Below are positions 41,558 through 52,118 of a stretch of DNA of 64,000 bases, piece after piece. Source of the stretch: Rebecca billardiae RCC1528 (Eukaryota; Haptophyta); assembly GCA_965240325.2 (NCBI GenBank), contig OZ251228.1:248001-312000 (forward strand). Direction: 5' to 3'. Made by a program: the position numbers and the translations under genes. The notes under the pieces were generated by a model. The model was given only the letters and a program-made list of their open reading frames with translations. It made no database searches and was not told the origin of the DNA. Within the stretch, counting starts at the first letter, position 1. Every line of letters starts with the position of its first letter.

Positions 41558-44376
41558 ATGGCGTTCTCACATCTTCTGGGGCGTCCTCCCCCGGAAATCG
41601 AGGAGGAAGCCGACCACGAGCGCCGGCTCGAGCGGCAGTGGATGCGGGCACAGGGGGTGATGGACAACCGCGCCGACCCCCTCGCTACCGACCTTGCCTT
41701 CTCGATGTCTGCGCTCAATCATGCCCGCTGCGACTACGAGCGTGCGCTCAGCGGTGTCGCGGCAGCGCTGCGCGCCGTGCAGGCGCGTGCGGCGGAATTG
41801 GACCCGCGGGCCGCTGCACCTGCCGCAGCCCGGGCGGGTGGCGAGCCTCGCATCCAGATGGTGCGGCCACCGGCCGCGGCCCCCGAGGCCACGCTCATCG
41901 AGGCGCCACGAGCGCCGAGCAGCAAGAGGAGACGATCCTCTGCGCAGAGCGCCGGCGCGAGCAGCGACGGCGGCAGCGCCGTGCGTGGCGGTGGGGAGGC
42001 GCCGAGCGCGGTCGAGCCCGAGGAGCTTGGAGACCTCGCGCTCGGGGCGGACCATCTGCCCCGATTCGTCCTCGCCAGCCTCGCATGCGTCGACGAGCTG
42101 CACTCTCGCGCGCGCAGCAGCAAGATCGAAGCGCTGCACTCGTCGCTGCAGCTCGCGGCGTGGGCGACGCAGGCGTCAGTGGCGCAGGTGCAGCGCGAGC
42201 ACGACGAGTCGAGCGGGATGATCGGCGGCGCGTGGATCACGCGGCTGCCCATCGAGGTGGGCATGCACATCCTGCGCCTGCTCCCGATCCACACGCAGTC
42301 GTCGGTCGCGCGCACGTGCCACACACTCGCAAAGTGGTCATCGCACCTCATGGCGAGCCGGGTGCGGCTGACGGCGAGCGACATCCGCGTGTGCGCGGCG
42401 CGGCGAGCATCGTCCGCGCACGCGGCCGGCGTCGCGCAGCAGCTCGCGGACGTCGAGCCCGCCGACATGGCCGGCGACGTCCGCGCCGTCCACGACCTCA
42501 ACTACGTGATGGCGTGGCTGTGCGCGCGCTGCCCGTCGCTGCAGGTAGTGCACCTGCCCGGCACGCGCGAGCTGCGGGACAGCGCGCTGATCGCGCTGAG
42601 CACGAGCGCGCGGGACGTGCGCGACCTCGACGTGTCGGGCTGCCTGGGCGTGACGGACGAGGGCATCGCCGCGGTCGCCGGCAGGTGTCACTCGCTGCGC
42701 AGGCTGAGCGTCGCCGGCTGCGCGCGCGTGACAGACGTGTCGCTCACGGCCGTCGCGTCGCAGTGCGGCCTGCTTGTACACCTCGACGTGTCGGGCACGA
42801 GCGTGGGGGACAAGAGCCTGTTCACGGTGGCCAGGCACTGCCCGCTGCTCAAATCGCTCGCCGTCGCGTGCTGCGCCGCGCCGACCGAGCGGGGCGTGCA
42901 CATGGTCGCGCGCAGCCTCGCCAACCTCGAGCAGCTCGACGCGTCGCACTGCCCGGCGATTGGCGAGCTGTTCCTCGCGCTCAACGGTGCGCGCGCGGCG
43001 CGCGGCGAGGGCGGGGAGGGCGCGCCGCGCGCGGGCGCAGCGCCGCTGACCGTGCCGCGCCGCGCCGCGCGCCGCCTCGCCACGCCGCGCGCAGGGCTCG
43101 TGTGCACGTACTTGACAGATCTGAGGCTGCGCGGCTGCCCAGGTCTCACTGATTCTGTGCGTCCGGCGCCGCGCGCGCCGCGCGCGCGGCCGTGCGCGGG
43201 CCCGTCTCCGTGGCGCGCGCGCTGAGCACGCGCCCATCCGCGTACACCGCGCGCCCTCGCGCCCGCCGCGCAGGCGCTGCTCCTCGTCCTGCTCTTCTGC
43301 AAGGCGCTCAAGCAGCTCGACGTGTCGCACTGCGCACAGCTGAGCGATTACTCGGTCGCCGCGATCGGGCTGCACTGCGGCCAGCTCGAGGCGCTGCACG
43401 TGGACAGCTGCATCGGCGTGTCCACCGCGGCGATCGTCGCGGTGGCCGAGCACGTGCACGGCGAGCTCACGGTGCGCACGCGCGCACGCCTCCGAACACC
43501 GCCGGCCGCGCGAGCGCCAGCCTGACCGCCGACGCGTCCGCAACGCACGCCCCGCCGTCCACCCGCGCTGCCGCGCTGCCGCCGCGCCGCCGCGCCGCCG
43601 CGCAGACCTTCTCGATGCGCTCGGTGAGCACGGTGACGGACGAGGCGATCTCGGCGCTCGGCGTGCACTGCACGGGCCTGCGCTCGATCGACGTCGGCCA
43701 CTGCCCGCGGCTCAGCGACGAGGGCCTCTTCTCCATCGGCTTCGGGTGCGAGCAGCTCGTCTCGCTCAACGTCGAGAGTTGCGAGAGGCTCACGGACGCG
43801 TCGATCGTCGAGGTGTGCTACGGCTGCATCAACCTGCGCCACCTCAACGTGCACCACTGCCCGTCGATCTCGGACGAGTCGCTCGAGGTGATCTCGGAGA
43901 TGTGCCCCGACCTCGAGACCCTCTGGATCTCGGGCACCGACGGCACGATCACCGACGTCGGCGTGATGGAGGTGGCGAGGCGGTGCACGCGGCTGCGCGA
44001 GCTGCACGTACACCACTGCCAGACGCTCACAGACTCGACGGTGTGCATCCTCTCCGTCTCGTGCCCCGCGCTCGAGCACCTCGACGTGCGCGGCTGCACG
44101 CGCGTGTCGGACGCGTCGATCCTCGTCGCCGCCATGCACTGCCGCCGGCTCACCGTGATCAACATCGACGGCTGCTGGCGCATGTCCGGACAGATGATGC
44201 ACGTGGCGAAGAAGCACAACCCGCAGCTGCTCATCGTCACCTCGTCTGCCGACCTGCCCGCGGACGCGGACGCGCACTTCGCGCGCAGCAGCGGCGCGGG
44301 CCGGGGCCTCACCATCAGCGCCAGCGCCGAGGCTGCCATCGCGGCGGCAGGGGACGACGACGGCTTCAAGCTATGA
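41558..44376 (+). CDS. F-box / leucine-rich repeat protein (FBXL/AMN1-like)
   Basis: Four exons: 41558-42986, 43095-43156, 43274-43471, 43606-44376 (donors GTGCGC/GTGCGT); 819 residues. The N terminus is charged and partly disordered with a coiled part (about 1-80) and a basic Ser-rich patch (KRRRSS). An F-box-like helix set lies at about 222-262 (ITRLPIEVGMHILRLLPIHT). From about 320 onward there are a dozen or more cysteine-containing LRRs of the FBXL type (DLDVSGCLGVTDEGIAAVAG, HLDVRGCTRVSDASI). Predicted role: substrate-recognition subunit of an SCF ubiquitin ligase, F-box binding SKP1 and LRRs binding the target. Introns fall between LRR units, and the GC-rich first intron is unusually GCG-repetitive. 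Confidence 0.88.
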
Positions 44377-44567
44377 CGACGGCCCTAACGAGTAACGGTC
44401 TACTCGAGTAACGGTGCCAGCGCCGCGGCAGCAGCTTAGCTGGCTACTGGCGAGTACTACTGCGACTGCGTCTGGCGGCTAGCGCGACCATTATGAGTTA
44501 AAAGTCTGACATTATGAATAAGTTCAGGCCGGACTCAGCGGGCCGAGCAATACTATAGAGTATAGTA

Positions 44568-44615
<48 letters not shown>

Positions 44616-44826
44616 TATATATTAGTATATATATATATAATATTATATATATTATAATAATATTATTCAATCATCGCATCATCACTGTGAGCACTCGAAG
44701 TAAGCGCAGAGAATTAATAGACTGCAATAACTATACCCATCAGCATCGCGGGCATGGCCCGGTCGAGCTGACAGTGACACGGCGCGAGCAGTCACTTGTC
44801 AGTAGCACGGGCAGCGGAAGCGCTGG
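44377..44826. other. Convergent 3' spacer with (ATT)n microsatellite
   Basis: Between two genes whose 3' ends face each other. It contains (ATT)n at about 44568-44611 followed by TA-rich sequence to 44670. No gene. Confidence 0.6.
44568..44611 (+). repeat. (ATT)n microsatellite
   Basis: About 14-15 uninterrupted trinucleotide units. Confidence 0.95.
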
Positions 44827-46995
44827 TCAGCAAGCGACGGGCTTGTTCACGAGCAGCCGCCTGACCCACGTGTCCACCTTGATGAATGACCTGATGTCGA
44901 GCTGGTCGACGTCGATCTCCCACGACTGCGAGCTGGTCGGGATGACGGCGGCGGGGGCGCACTGCTTGACCACCGTCATCATCGAGCGGAGCTGCGGCTG
45001 CTCGAGCTTGGCCGCGTTCTGCGTGAGCTGGTGGCGCATCTCGGGCGTGACGCAGCCGAACTCGTTGGAGGACTCGACGGGCGGGCGCGCGCCGGCGCCC
45101 TTCTTCTTCCCGCCCGGCGGGCGCGGCGAGGCCATCACGCCCGCCAGCAGCTTGTGCCGCGCGGCCTCGAACTTTTGGTCCGCGATCCGCTTGAGCGCGA
45201 GCGCGTGGTTGCTCACCCACGTCCCCTGCGCGAGCCGAGGAGGCCGCGCGCGGCGCGCGCGGCGCGCGCGGCGCGTGAGCGCGGCGTGACGCCGCGCGCG
45301 CGCGCCGCTCCCGTCCCTCCCTCCCGCGCGCGCGCGCGCGCGCGCGCACGTCGCCGTTGAACGCGCGGCAGTTCGCCCAGATCAGCTCGACGTCGGCGTG
45401 GCATGCGTCGATGGTGCCGTACTCTCCGCGCTCGAGCTTGCGCGAGACTGTCTTGAGGTCCATGGGCTGCGCGATGAAGTCGCGGTAGGTGGGGTACTTC
45501 TTGGCGTCGACGGGGTGCGCGAAGGTCTTCGCGTAGTGGTGCCCGCGCAGCGCGTGCACCACGGGCTTGCACAGCTGCGTCACCACCTTGGCGCTCTCCT
45601 GCAGAGGCTCGGAGGGCGCGACGGACGGCTGCGTCGCCAGCTGCGGCGTGCACGCCATTGACGGCTGGCGCGAGGGTGCGCCGGGCGCGGTCTTGCCCAT
45701 CTGCGCGGGCGGTGGGCGCGGCGTGCGCGCGCAGCGGCGCGCGGGCAGCACGCCGCACGCTCAGCGACCGCGCCGCGCCGGAGGCCGCCCCAACACGCCA
45801 ACACGCACGCGTGCCGCTGCCCACACGCACGGGCGGCGCGTCTCGCTCGGCGCGTGCGCACGCGCGGCCGGCGCGCACCGGCGCGGCAAAGGATCGGAGG
45901 TCGTTCTCAAACTGCCTCTCGAGCTTGAGCGCCCACGCGTGCACGGTCGTCCCGGGCGCGTTGTACGTCTTCGCGTTGCTGAAGACGAGCTGCACGTCCT
46001 TGACGAACTCCGCCGTGTCGGCGTACATGTTGCCGTTCACTCGCTTCTCGATCGTGCCTGCGCACAAAAGGCACGCGCCGCGCCGCGCGCGCGGCGCGCA
46101 CGCGCACACGCACGCGGAGGCGGAGGCGGAGGCGGACGACGGAGAGGGAGGCGCCGTGCGCGACACGCAGGCGGGGGGTCAGCCGCGGGGTGCGCGGGCG
46201 GCCGCGTGCGCGCGCCGGCGGGCACGGCCCCGCGAGTCGCCCATCGAGCCCTCGGCACGCATGAGCGCGCGCATCGCCAAGGCAGAGGGGCTGTGGCCAC
46301 CATCTCGCCAGCGGCGCGTGGGTGCGCGCGCGCGCGCGCGCACTAAAGTCCATCGGGTGCAGGATGACGGAGAAGTAGTCGGGCACGCCGTGCTTCTCGG
46401 GGTCGACGGGCACGTTGAACACCGCCATCGCCTCCTCGGTGCGCATGAGCGCGCGCAGCAGCTGCGAGTGCTGCCGGCTCGTGAGCGTCGGCACTGGCAC
46501 TTCAACCTCAACCTCCGGCTCCAACAGGCCGAGGGGCGCGCTCGGCGCGACGGGCTCGAGCGGCGGCGGCGGGGCGGAGGCGACTGGAGGCGGCGGCGGC
46601 GCGACCGGCGGCGCGGGCGGGACCGCCGCGGCCTTCGCCGCCTGCGCGCGCAGTCGCCTGTCGAAGTCCTCCTCCACGTCATTCGCCATCACGTGCACGT
46701 CCGTGCCGGGCGGGTTGTACGTGCGCGCGTTGTCGAAGACGAGGCGCACGTCGGCGACGAACTCCGCGCTGCTCTTGTACGCGCCACCGCCGATCTTCGA
46801 GCCGATCGTCCCAAAGTCCATGGGGTGGGTGATCTTGTCAAAGTAGTCGGGGATGCCGAGGGCGATCGGGTCGACCGGCTGCATGAAGACATGGGCGTAC
46901 CTGTGGCGCTGGAGCGCCTTGAGGATCTCCTTGCACTGCCGACTGGTCAGCTCGGGCTCCTCCGTGCGGGGCCGCTTCGGCTCCGGCGGGTCCAT
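44827..46995 (-). CDS. BET-like chromatin reader with three bromodomains and a NET-like tail
   Basis: Four exons, minus strand: 46995-46344, 46057-45879, 45700-45350, 45225-44827 (donors GTGCGC); 526 residues from MDPPEPKRPRTEEPEL. Three bromodomains are visible: about 15-115 (IPDYFDKITHPMDFGTIGSK, NARTYNPPG); about 175-277, spliced across intron 1 (VPDYFSVILHPMDFSTIEKR, NAKTYNAPG); and about 300-415 (YPTYRDFIAQPMDLKTVSRK, NCRAFNGDG). Each keeps the acetyl-lysine-anchoring Asn. The C-terminal 85 residues (CVTPEMRHQLTQNAAKLEQP, then WEIDVDQLDIRSFIKVDTWV) resemble a NET/ET domain. Pro/Ala-rich linkers separate domains. Expected to bind acetylated histones and recruit transcription factors in the nucleus. 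Known BET proteins usually have one or two bromodomains. Confidence 0.9.
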
Positions 46996-47671
46996 CCGCC
47001 ACGTGGCCACGCGCGCCGCGCACGGCGAGCGCACTGGCCCTGCTGCACGAGCGTGCAGCGAGCAGCGACAAGCTGCCGAGCTGGCCCGTGCGGCACTGCG
47101 GCCGAGTGAATCCACGATGGCTGCCCGCAACTGCGCCCACCAACCAAGCAGGGCTTGGTTGGTGTTCAGGCCAAGTTGGCACACCTCCACGAGCGCCCCG
47201 CGGGTGCTCGATGCCTAAGGAGCGCTCGCGCACTGTACAACGCCCGTGAGAAGCCCATCCCCGGCCCCTTTGATGTCACTTGCACTCGAATCTGCGGCAG
47301 ATGCCCACGGGCCAATTGCGGGCGGCTGTCCGCACTCTGCGAGCGATTCACAGTCAGAGGTGTCCGCGCTCCGGCGCACAGCCGTCTCGGCTGCGATGTG
47401 GGGGCCGACGACACGCACCACTCGACAGCCGGCACGCGCGGCTGGGGCGACAGCTCCACATCGCGCACGACGCCGCCCAAAGCCGGGAGGAGGCCACCGT
47501 GGGCGACAGACGAGCGCCCGGTACGATGAACAGTTTCCGACAGGTGATGGGTCCAGCGCACGAGCGCACAATCATGGAGAAGTCCTGGTTGCCAAAATTG
47601 ACACTGGCCTGCTTGCAGCAGCTGTCTCGCGGCCGGCAGCGGGACGGCGGCCGTGGAGGCCACCGGCGCCC
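46996..47671. promoter_or_regulatory. Divergent upstream region, BET-like / LEA2-like genes
   Basis: 676 bp between head-to-head starts. The frames of both genes stay open into this region but the encoded sequence loses natural composition, so I treat it as leaders and promoter. No specific motif identified. Confidence 0.35.
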
Positions 47672-50120
47672 ATGCACGCTCCGGCGACTGCCGGCGCGGG
47701 GCACGGCGAGGGCGGCGGCGAGCCGCGGAGGGACGCGCACGGCGCGGCACCAGCTGCCCCCGTGTCCCCCGCGCGACGCTCCGCGCGCTACGCCCAGCTC
47801 CGGGAGCAGGTGAGGGTGCACGCGTCCAACCGCCGCGCCAACCTGGCCGTGTCCAAGCTCCCGTACGCCGACGATCGATGGCGCAGCCGCGTGGCGGGGA
47901 GCGAGCCCGCGCGTCTGCGCGCGGGCGAGGAGACACCCCGTGCTGCCCGAATCACCGCGCTTCCGACGGCGTCGCTGGCACCACCAGACCGCGCGCCAGC
48001 CGCGGCCACGGCCGCGGCCGCAGATGACGAATCGCGCGCGGATGCCGACGAAGGCTCGGCTGCGGCGCGCGCGTGGGGTACGGTGCGGGCGTTGTCGGCG
48101 TGGGCGCGCACGCGCGCGGATGTGGCCATTGCCGCGCTACCCATCTCGCACAGCCACCCGTTCGTCCCGCTCGCCCCGGCGGACGACGAGCCCGCAGCGG
48201 CTGCGGCGGCGGATGCGGAGTCTGGCGGGGCGGCTGCCGCGCTCGGCGCGAGCGCTGGCGGGGCAGCGGCGACGCGCGGCGCGAGCGCGGGGCTGCCGCC
48301 GTGCGCCGCCGCGGGGGCCTCGGGCCCCGCGCCGTGCGCCGCCACCGTCGGCCTGCCGCCATGCGCCGCCCTGAGCTGCACCAAGCAGCGGCAGGGGGCG
48401 GCGGCCGGCGCTCGCACGCATGGCACGGCGGCCGCGCAACCGCCGGCTGCCGCAGAGTCCGGTCCGGGAGAGCGCGATGGGTCGGCGCTGCCGGGCGGCT
48501 TGGGGGGCCCGGCGTTCGCGGGGCTCGCAGGCGCACCCGGCGTCCCGCGTGGGGCGCGCCGTGCCCACGACGGGGCCGCGTGCGCCGCCAGCGAGGCCCC
48601 TCGGCAGCGGGCGCTTCCCCGAGCGGAGCGGTGGGAGCCGCCAGCGCGCACCGCCAGGCCCGGGGCGCCGGCGCCTCCGCCGGCTGAGGCGGCGGAGGAG
48701 GCGGCGAGCGACGTGGAGATGGGCGGAGGCGGGGGCGGGCACGCCACGCCGCTCATGCTCGGCCTCGCGAGGAGCGACGCCTCGTGTTCCGCGCACAGCA
48801 GCGTGTGCTCAGCCTCGTCGGACGGAGACGCTCACGCGGCGGCAAAGGCGGCGGCGGCGGCGGCCGAGGCGGATGCTGCGGCGGCCGCGGAGGCGGCGGA
48901 GGCGGCGGCGGTTGCGGAGGCCGCTGCGCTCGAGGCGGCGGCGGCGCCGTCGCCCTCGACCGCCAAGGAGGCCAAGGACGACGCCGACGAGGACGACTCC
49001 GAGGCGGAGGCGGATCGGCCCAAAGCTCGCACCCGCTGGGGCGTGGCGCTCGGCTTGGGTGGCTCGGCCCCGCGCGCTCGCGCGCCCGCCGCGGCGTCGA
49101 GCGCTCACGAGGACGGCGGCGCGCGAGCCGGCGGGAGCGAGGCGCGGCGCGCGTGGGCCAAGGCCGGCGCCACCGTCGCGGCAGAGCGCCTCGCCGGCCT
49201 GGCGCACTCGGCGCGCGAGGGCGCGAGCGCCGCCGCGCGCTCAGCGAGCGAGCACGCGCCTGCGGTGCGCGCCAAGGCATCGCGGCTCGCGGCGCACGGG
49301 GCCAAGGGGGCGCACGCGGGCGGCGCGGCTGCGGTGGCGGGCTGCGGCGCGTGCTCGCGTGGCTGCGCGCGCGGCTGCGCGGTGCTCGCGCGCTCGGAGC
49401 GCTGCCGGCGGCGCGCGCGCTGCTGCTGCTGCTGCCTGCTGCTACTCACATTACTCCTCATCTACCCGGCTCTCGTGGTCGCCAGCTACCTGCGGCTGGC
49501 GTGCGCGCCGCTGCGGCTGGAGCAGGTGCGCGTGGAGCACCTGTGCACGCGGCACCTCACGCTCGCCGTCAACGTCTCCATCGACTCCGCCTCGCGCTTC
49601 GAGATCGAGATCGGCGACCTCAACGCCACGCTGCTCACCGCGCGCTCGAGACCGCTCCTGAACATCCTGGTCGGGGGCACGTTCGCGGTGCGCCGCGGCC
49701 GCAGGCTCTACTCGGCGCTGGTGCAGCTCGAGCTGACGGATCTGGACGAGCTGCTGCGCACGCTGCGCGCCGCGGCGGCGCAGCTCGACGCCACGCCCTC
49801 GCCCATCGACGAGGCGTACACCGCCGCGGGCGTGCTGCTCCGCGCAAGGCGCGCGGGCGGCGCGGGCGGCGCGGGCGGCGGCGGGTTTGTCGAGGCGGTG
49901 CCATTCAACTCGAGCGGAGTGGTGGACGAGGAGGCGGCGGTGGCAGCGGCGGAGGAGGCGGAGGAGGAGGGCTGGGGCGGCGCGGGCGGCGGCGGCAGCG
50001 CACACGGCGGCGCGGGCGGCGGCAACGGCACAGCGGCGCGCGCGCCCGGCGGCGCTGGCACGGCGGCCGACGGCGCTCGCGCGGGCGGCGGCGCGGACGG
50101 GGGCGCTGGCGGCGGTGGGA

Positions 50121-50166
<46 letters not shown>

Positions 50167-51697
50167 CGGCGAGGCCGAGGAGCGAGGGCCGTGGCGTGCC
50201 GCGATCGGCCTCAGCGTGCACTCGCGCGTCGTGCTCGGCATCCGCCTCGGCGGCGCCGTGAGCCTGGCCGTCGAGCTGTCCGAGCAGGCGGCGCTGCAGA
50301 TGCGCGAGGCCATCGCCAACGTGCAGTGGCTCGGCGGCTGCGGCGGGAAGGGCGGGCTCGACTTTGGCGCGGCGCCCTTCTCGTTCGGCACGTGGCCGCC
50401 CGAGCTCGTCGACCTGCGGATCGGCGAGGTCTCCAAGGAGGGCATCCACGTCGCGGGCGCCGTGCAGTTCCACGTGCGCGGGCCACTCGCCGTGCCCCTC
50501 GTGCCGGCGCTGTCGGTGCAGCTCTGCTCGGCGCCGGACGCGCTGGTGCGCGCGGCGGAGGCGGGCGGCGGCGGGGGCGGCGCGCACGCCGGTGCCGCCG
50601 CCGGTGGCGGCGCGGGCGCGCGCGTGCCCCTCGGCGTCGGCTCCGCGTCGCACGTGATCAACTCGGCGCTGAGCGGCGCTAACCTGACGTGGACGCGCAC
50701 GCAGCTCGAGCAGTACAGGCGCACACACGTCACGCTGGCCGAGGGCTGCATCGCCACGCTCGCGACGCAGCCGTTCGGCTTCGTGGCGGACGAGCCGTTC
50801 ACGCTCGCCTTCGACCTGGCCATGCCCTTCTACGGCAACTCCACCTCGCGCTTCTACGGCCCGCTCTACTTCGCAGAGGACCTCTCGCGCGGCGGCGCGC
50901 TGATCGCGCGCGGCTCGACCGACCGCGAGATCGAGCGGCTGGGCGCGAGAACATTCTCACAGACGTACATCGAGCGGGGCGCGCGCGCGAGCTCGTCGTG
51001 CCTGCTGCAGCGGCTGCTGCAGCACGTGCAGCTGCGCGCGCACGTGCTGCGGATGGTGCCGCAGGCCGCGCCGTACATCAAGGACGCGCTCCTCGGCGCG
51101 TCGTGCATGGCGGGCGTCTTCCTGCACTACTTTGCGCACGACAACTCGACCGCGCTCAACGACGACCGCGTGCTGGAGGACTGCTTCGCCTTCATGGAGT
51201 CGACGATGGCGCTCGGGCTCGGCGGCGGCGCCGGCGGCGCCGAGCGGCAGCGCAAGCGCCCGCCGCTCTCGCAGACCTTCCGCCCGGACCACCGCGACGT
51301 GTCCGGCCGCATGCTCTACCGCTTCCGCGCGGCGGGCGGCGGCGCCGCCGCCGGCGCGGCGTGCCGCTGGCTGCACGACGCAGACGACTCGTCGCACTAC
51401 TACCACGAGAAGACGCGGCTCGCGCGCACCGCCGACTGCGAGGCCGCGTGCATCGAGCGCGCCGACTGCTGGGGCGTCGAGTACGAGCACTCGACCGGCC
51501 ACTGCGAGCTGTGGAACCGCATCCCGCGCGCGACCGTGGCCGAGCCGGGCTTCAGCTGCCTGGCGCTCCAGCCCAGCGGCACGGCCTTCTCGACCGACGA
51601 GGTGGGAGGCGGTGCGGAGGCGCCCGCCGCGACGGACGACGGCTGGGAGCGGGCGCAGCGCGCGTACGCCGCGGCCGAAGCCGACGACGGCGGATGA
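47672..51697 (+). CDS. Large low-complexity membrane protein with LEA2-like and PAN-like domains
   Basis: Single exon, 1341 residues from the Met at 47672 (MHAPATAGAGHGEGGGEPRR); the frame is open upstream but loses coding character. Residues 1 to about 580 are Ala/Gly/Glu-rich and probably disordered and cytoplasmic. A Cys-rich patch (CCCCCLLLLTLLLIYPALVV) leads into one membrane helix at about 584-608. After it comes an LEA2/NDR1-HIN1-like beta domain (HLTLAVNVSIDSASRFEIEI), interrupted by Gly-rich insertions (about 730-840, with a poly-Gly run), and a second conserved beta region (PLSVQLCSAP-type, then VTLAEGCIATLATQPFGFVA). The C terminus has a PAN/apple-like Cys module at about 1228-1300 (CEAACIERADCWGVEYEHST). 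Single-pass surface or endomembrane protein; specific role unknown. Confidence 0.72.
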
Positions 51698-52118
51698 TGA
51701 TCGTCGTCGAATCGTGGATATATTGTTCTCAAACTGTGGTGTACCACCTTGATTCCTCATCAAGCTACCGGCCGAAGCTGGTAATCATTGGTTTGGATCA
51801 CAGTTATGCAGCTCAACGGTAAGCCAGGTATTTTGTTCTCTAGTAGCCGAAGATGCGCGAGGCGGAATCCAAGTTGTTCCGTCAATTGATGAACGACCCA
51901 CGGTACAGCAGGTACCATCTTGCCCCTACACGAATAGTCGTGTCATTTTGACTTTTTTAACCCACAGAGAACCCACAGAGGCCCCGTCACCGGTAGCGCC
52001 CGGATGACCATGATAAACGAAGCATCTGAGAGCGCATCTTCGAATCGAGACGCGAGTCATCCTCGTCCGTTCACAAGTCGAGACGTGCCGCCCGTCGTCG
52101 TGTTCCCCGCGGTAAACG
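51698..52118. other. Intergenic between LEA2-like and proline-rich genes
   Basis: 421 bp with a less GC-rich part (51700-51980). It carries the 3' end of the first gene and the promoter of the second. No gene or repeat found. Confidence 0.4.
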
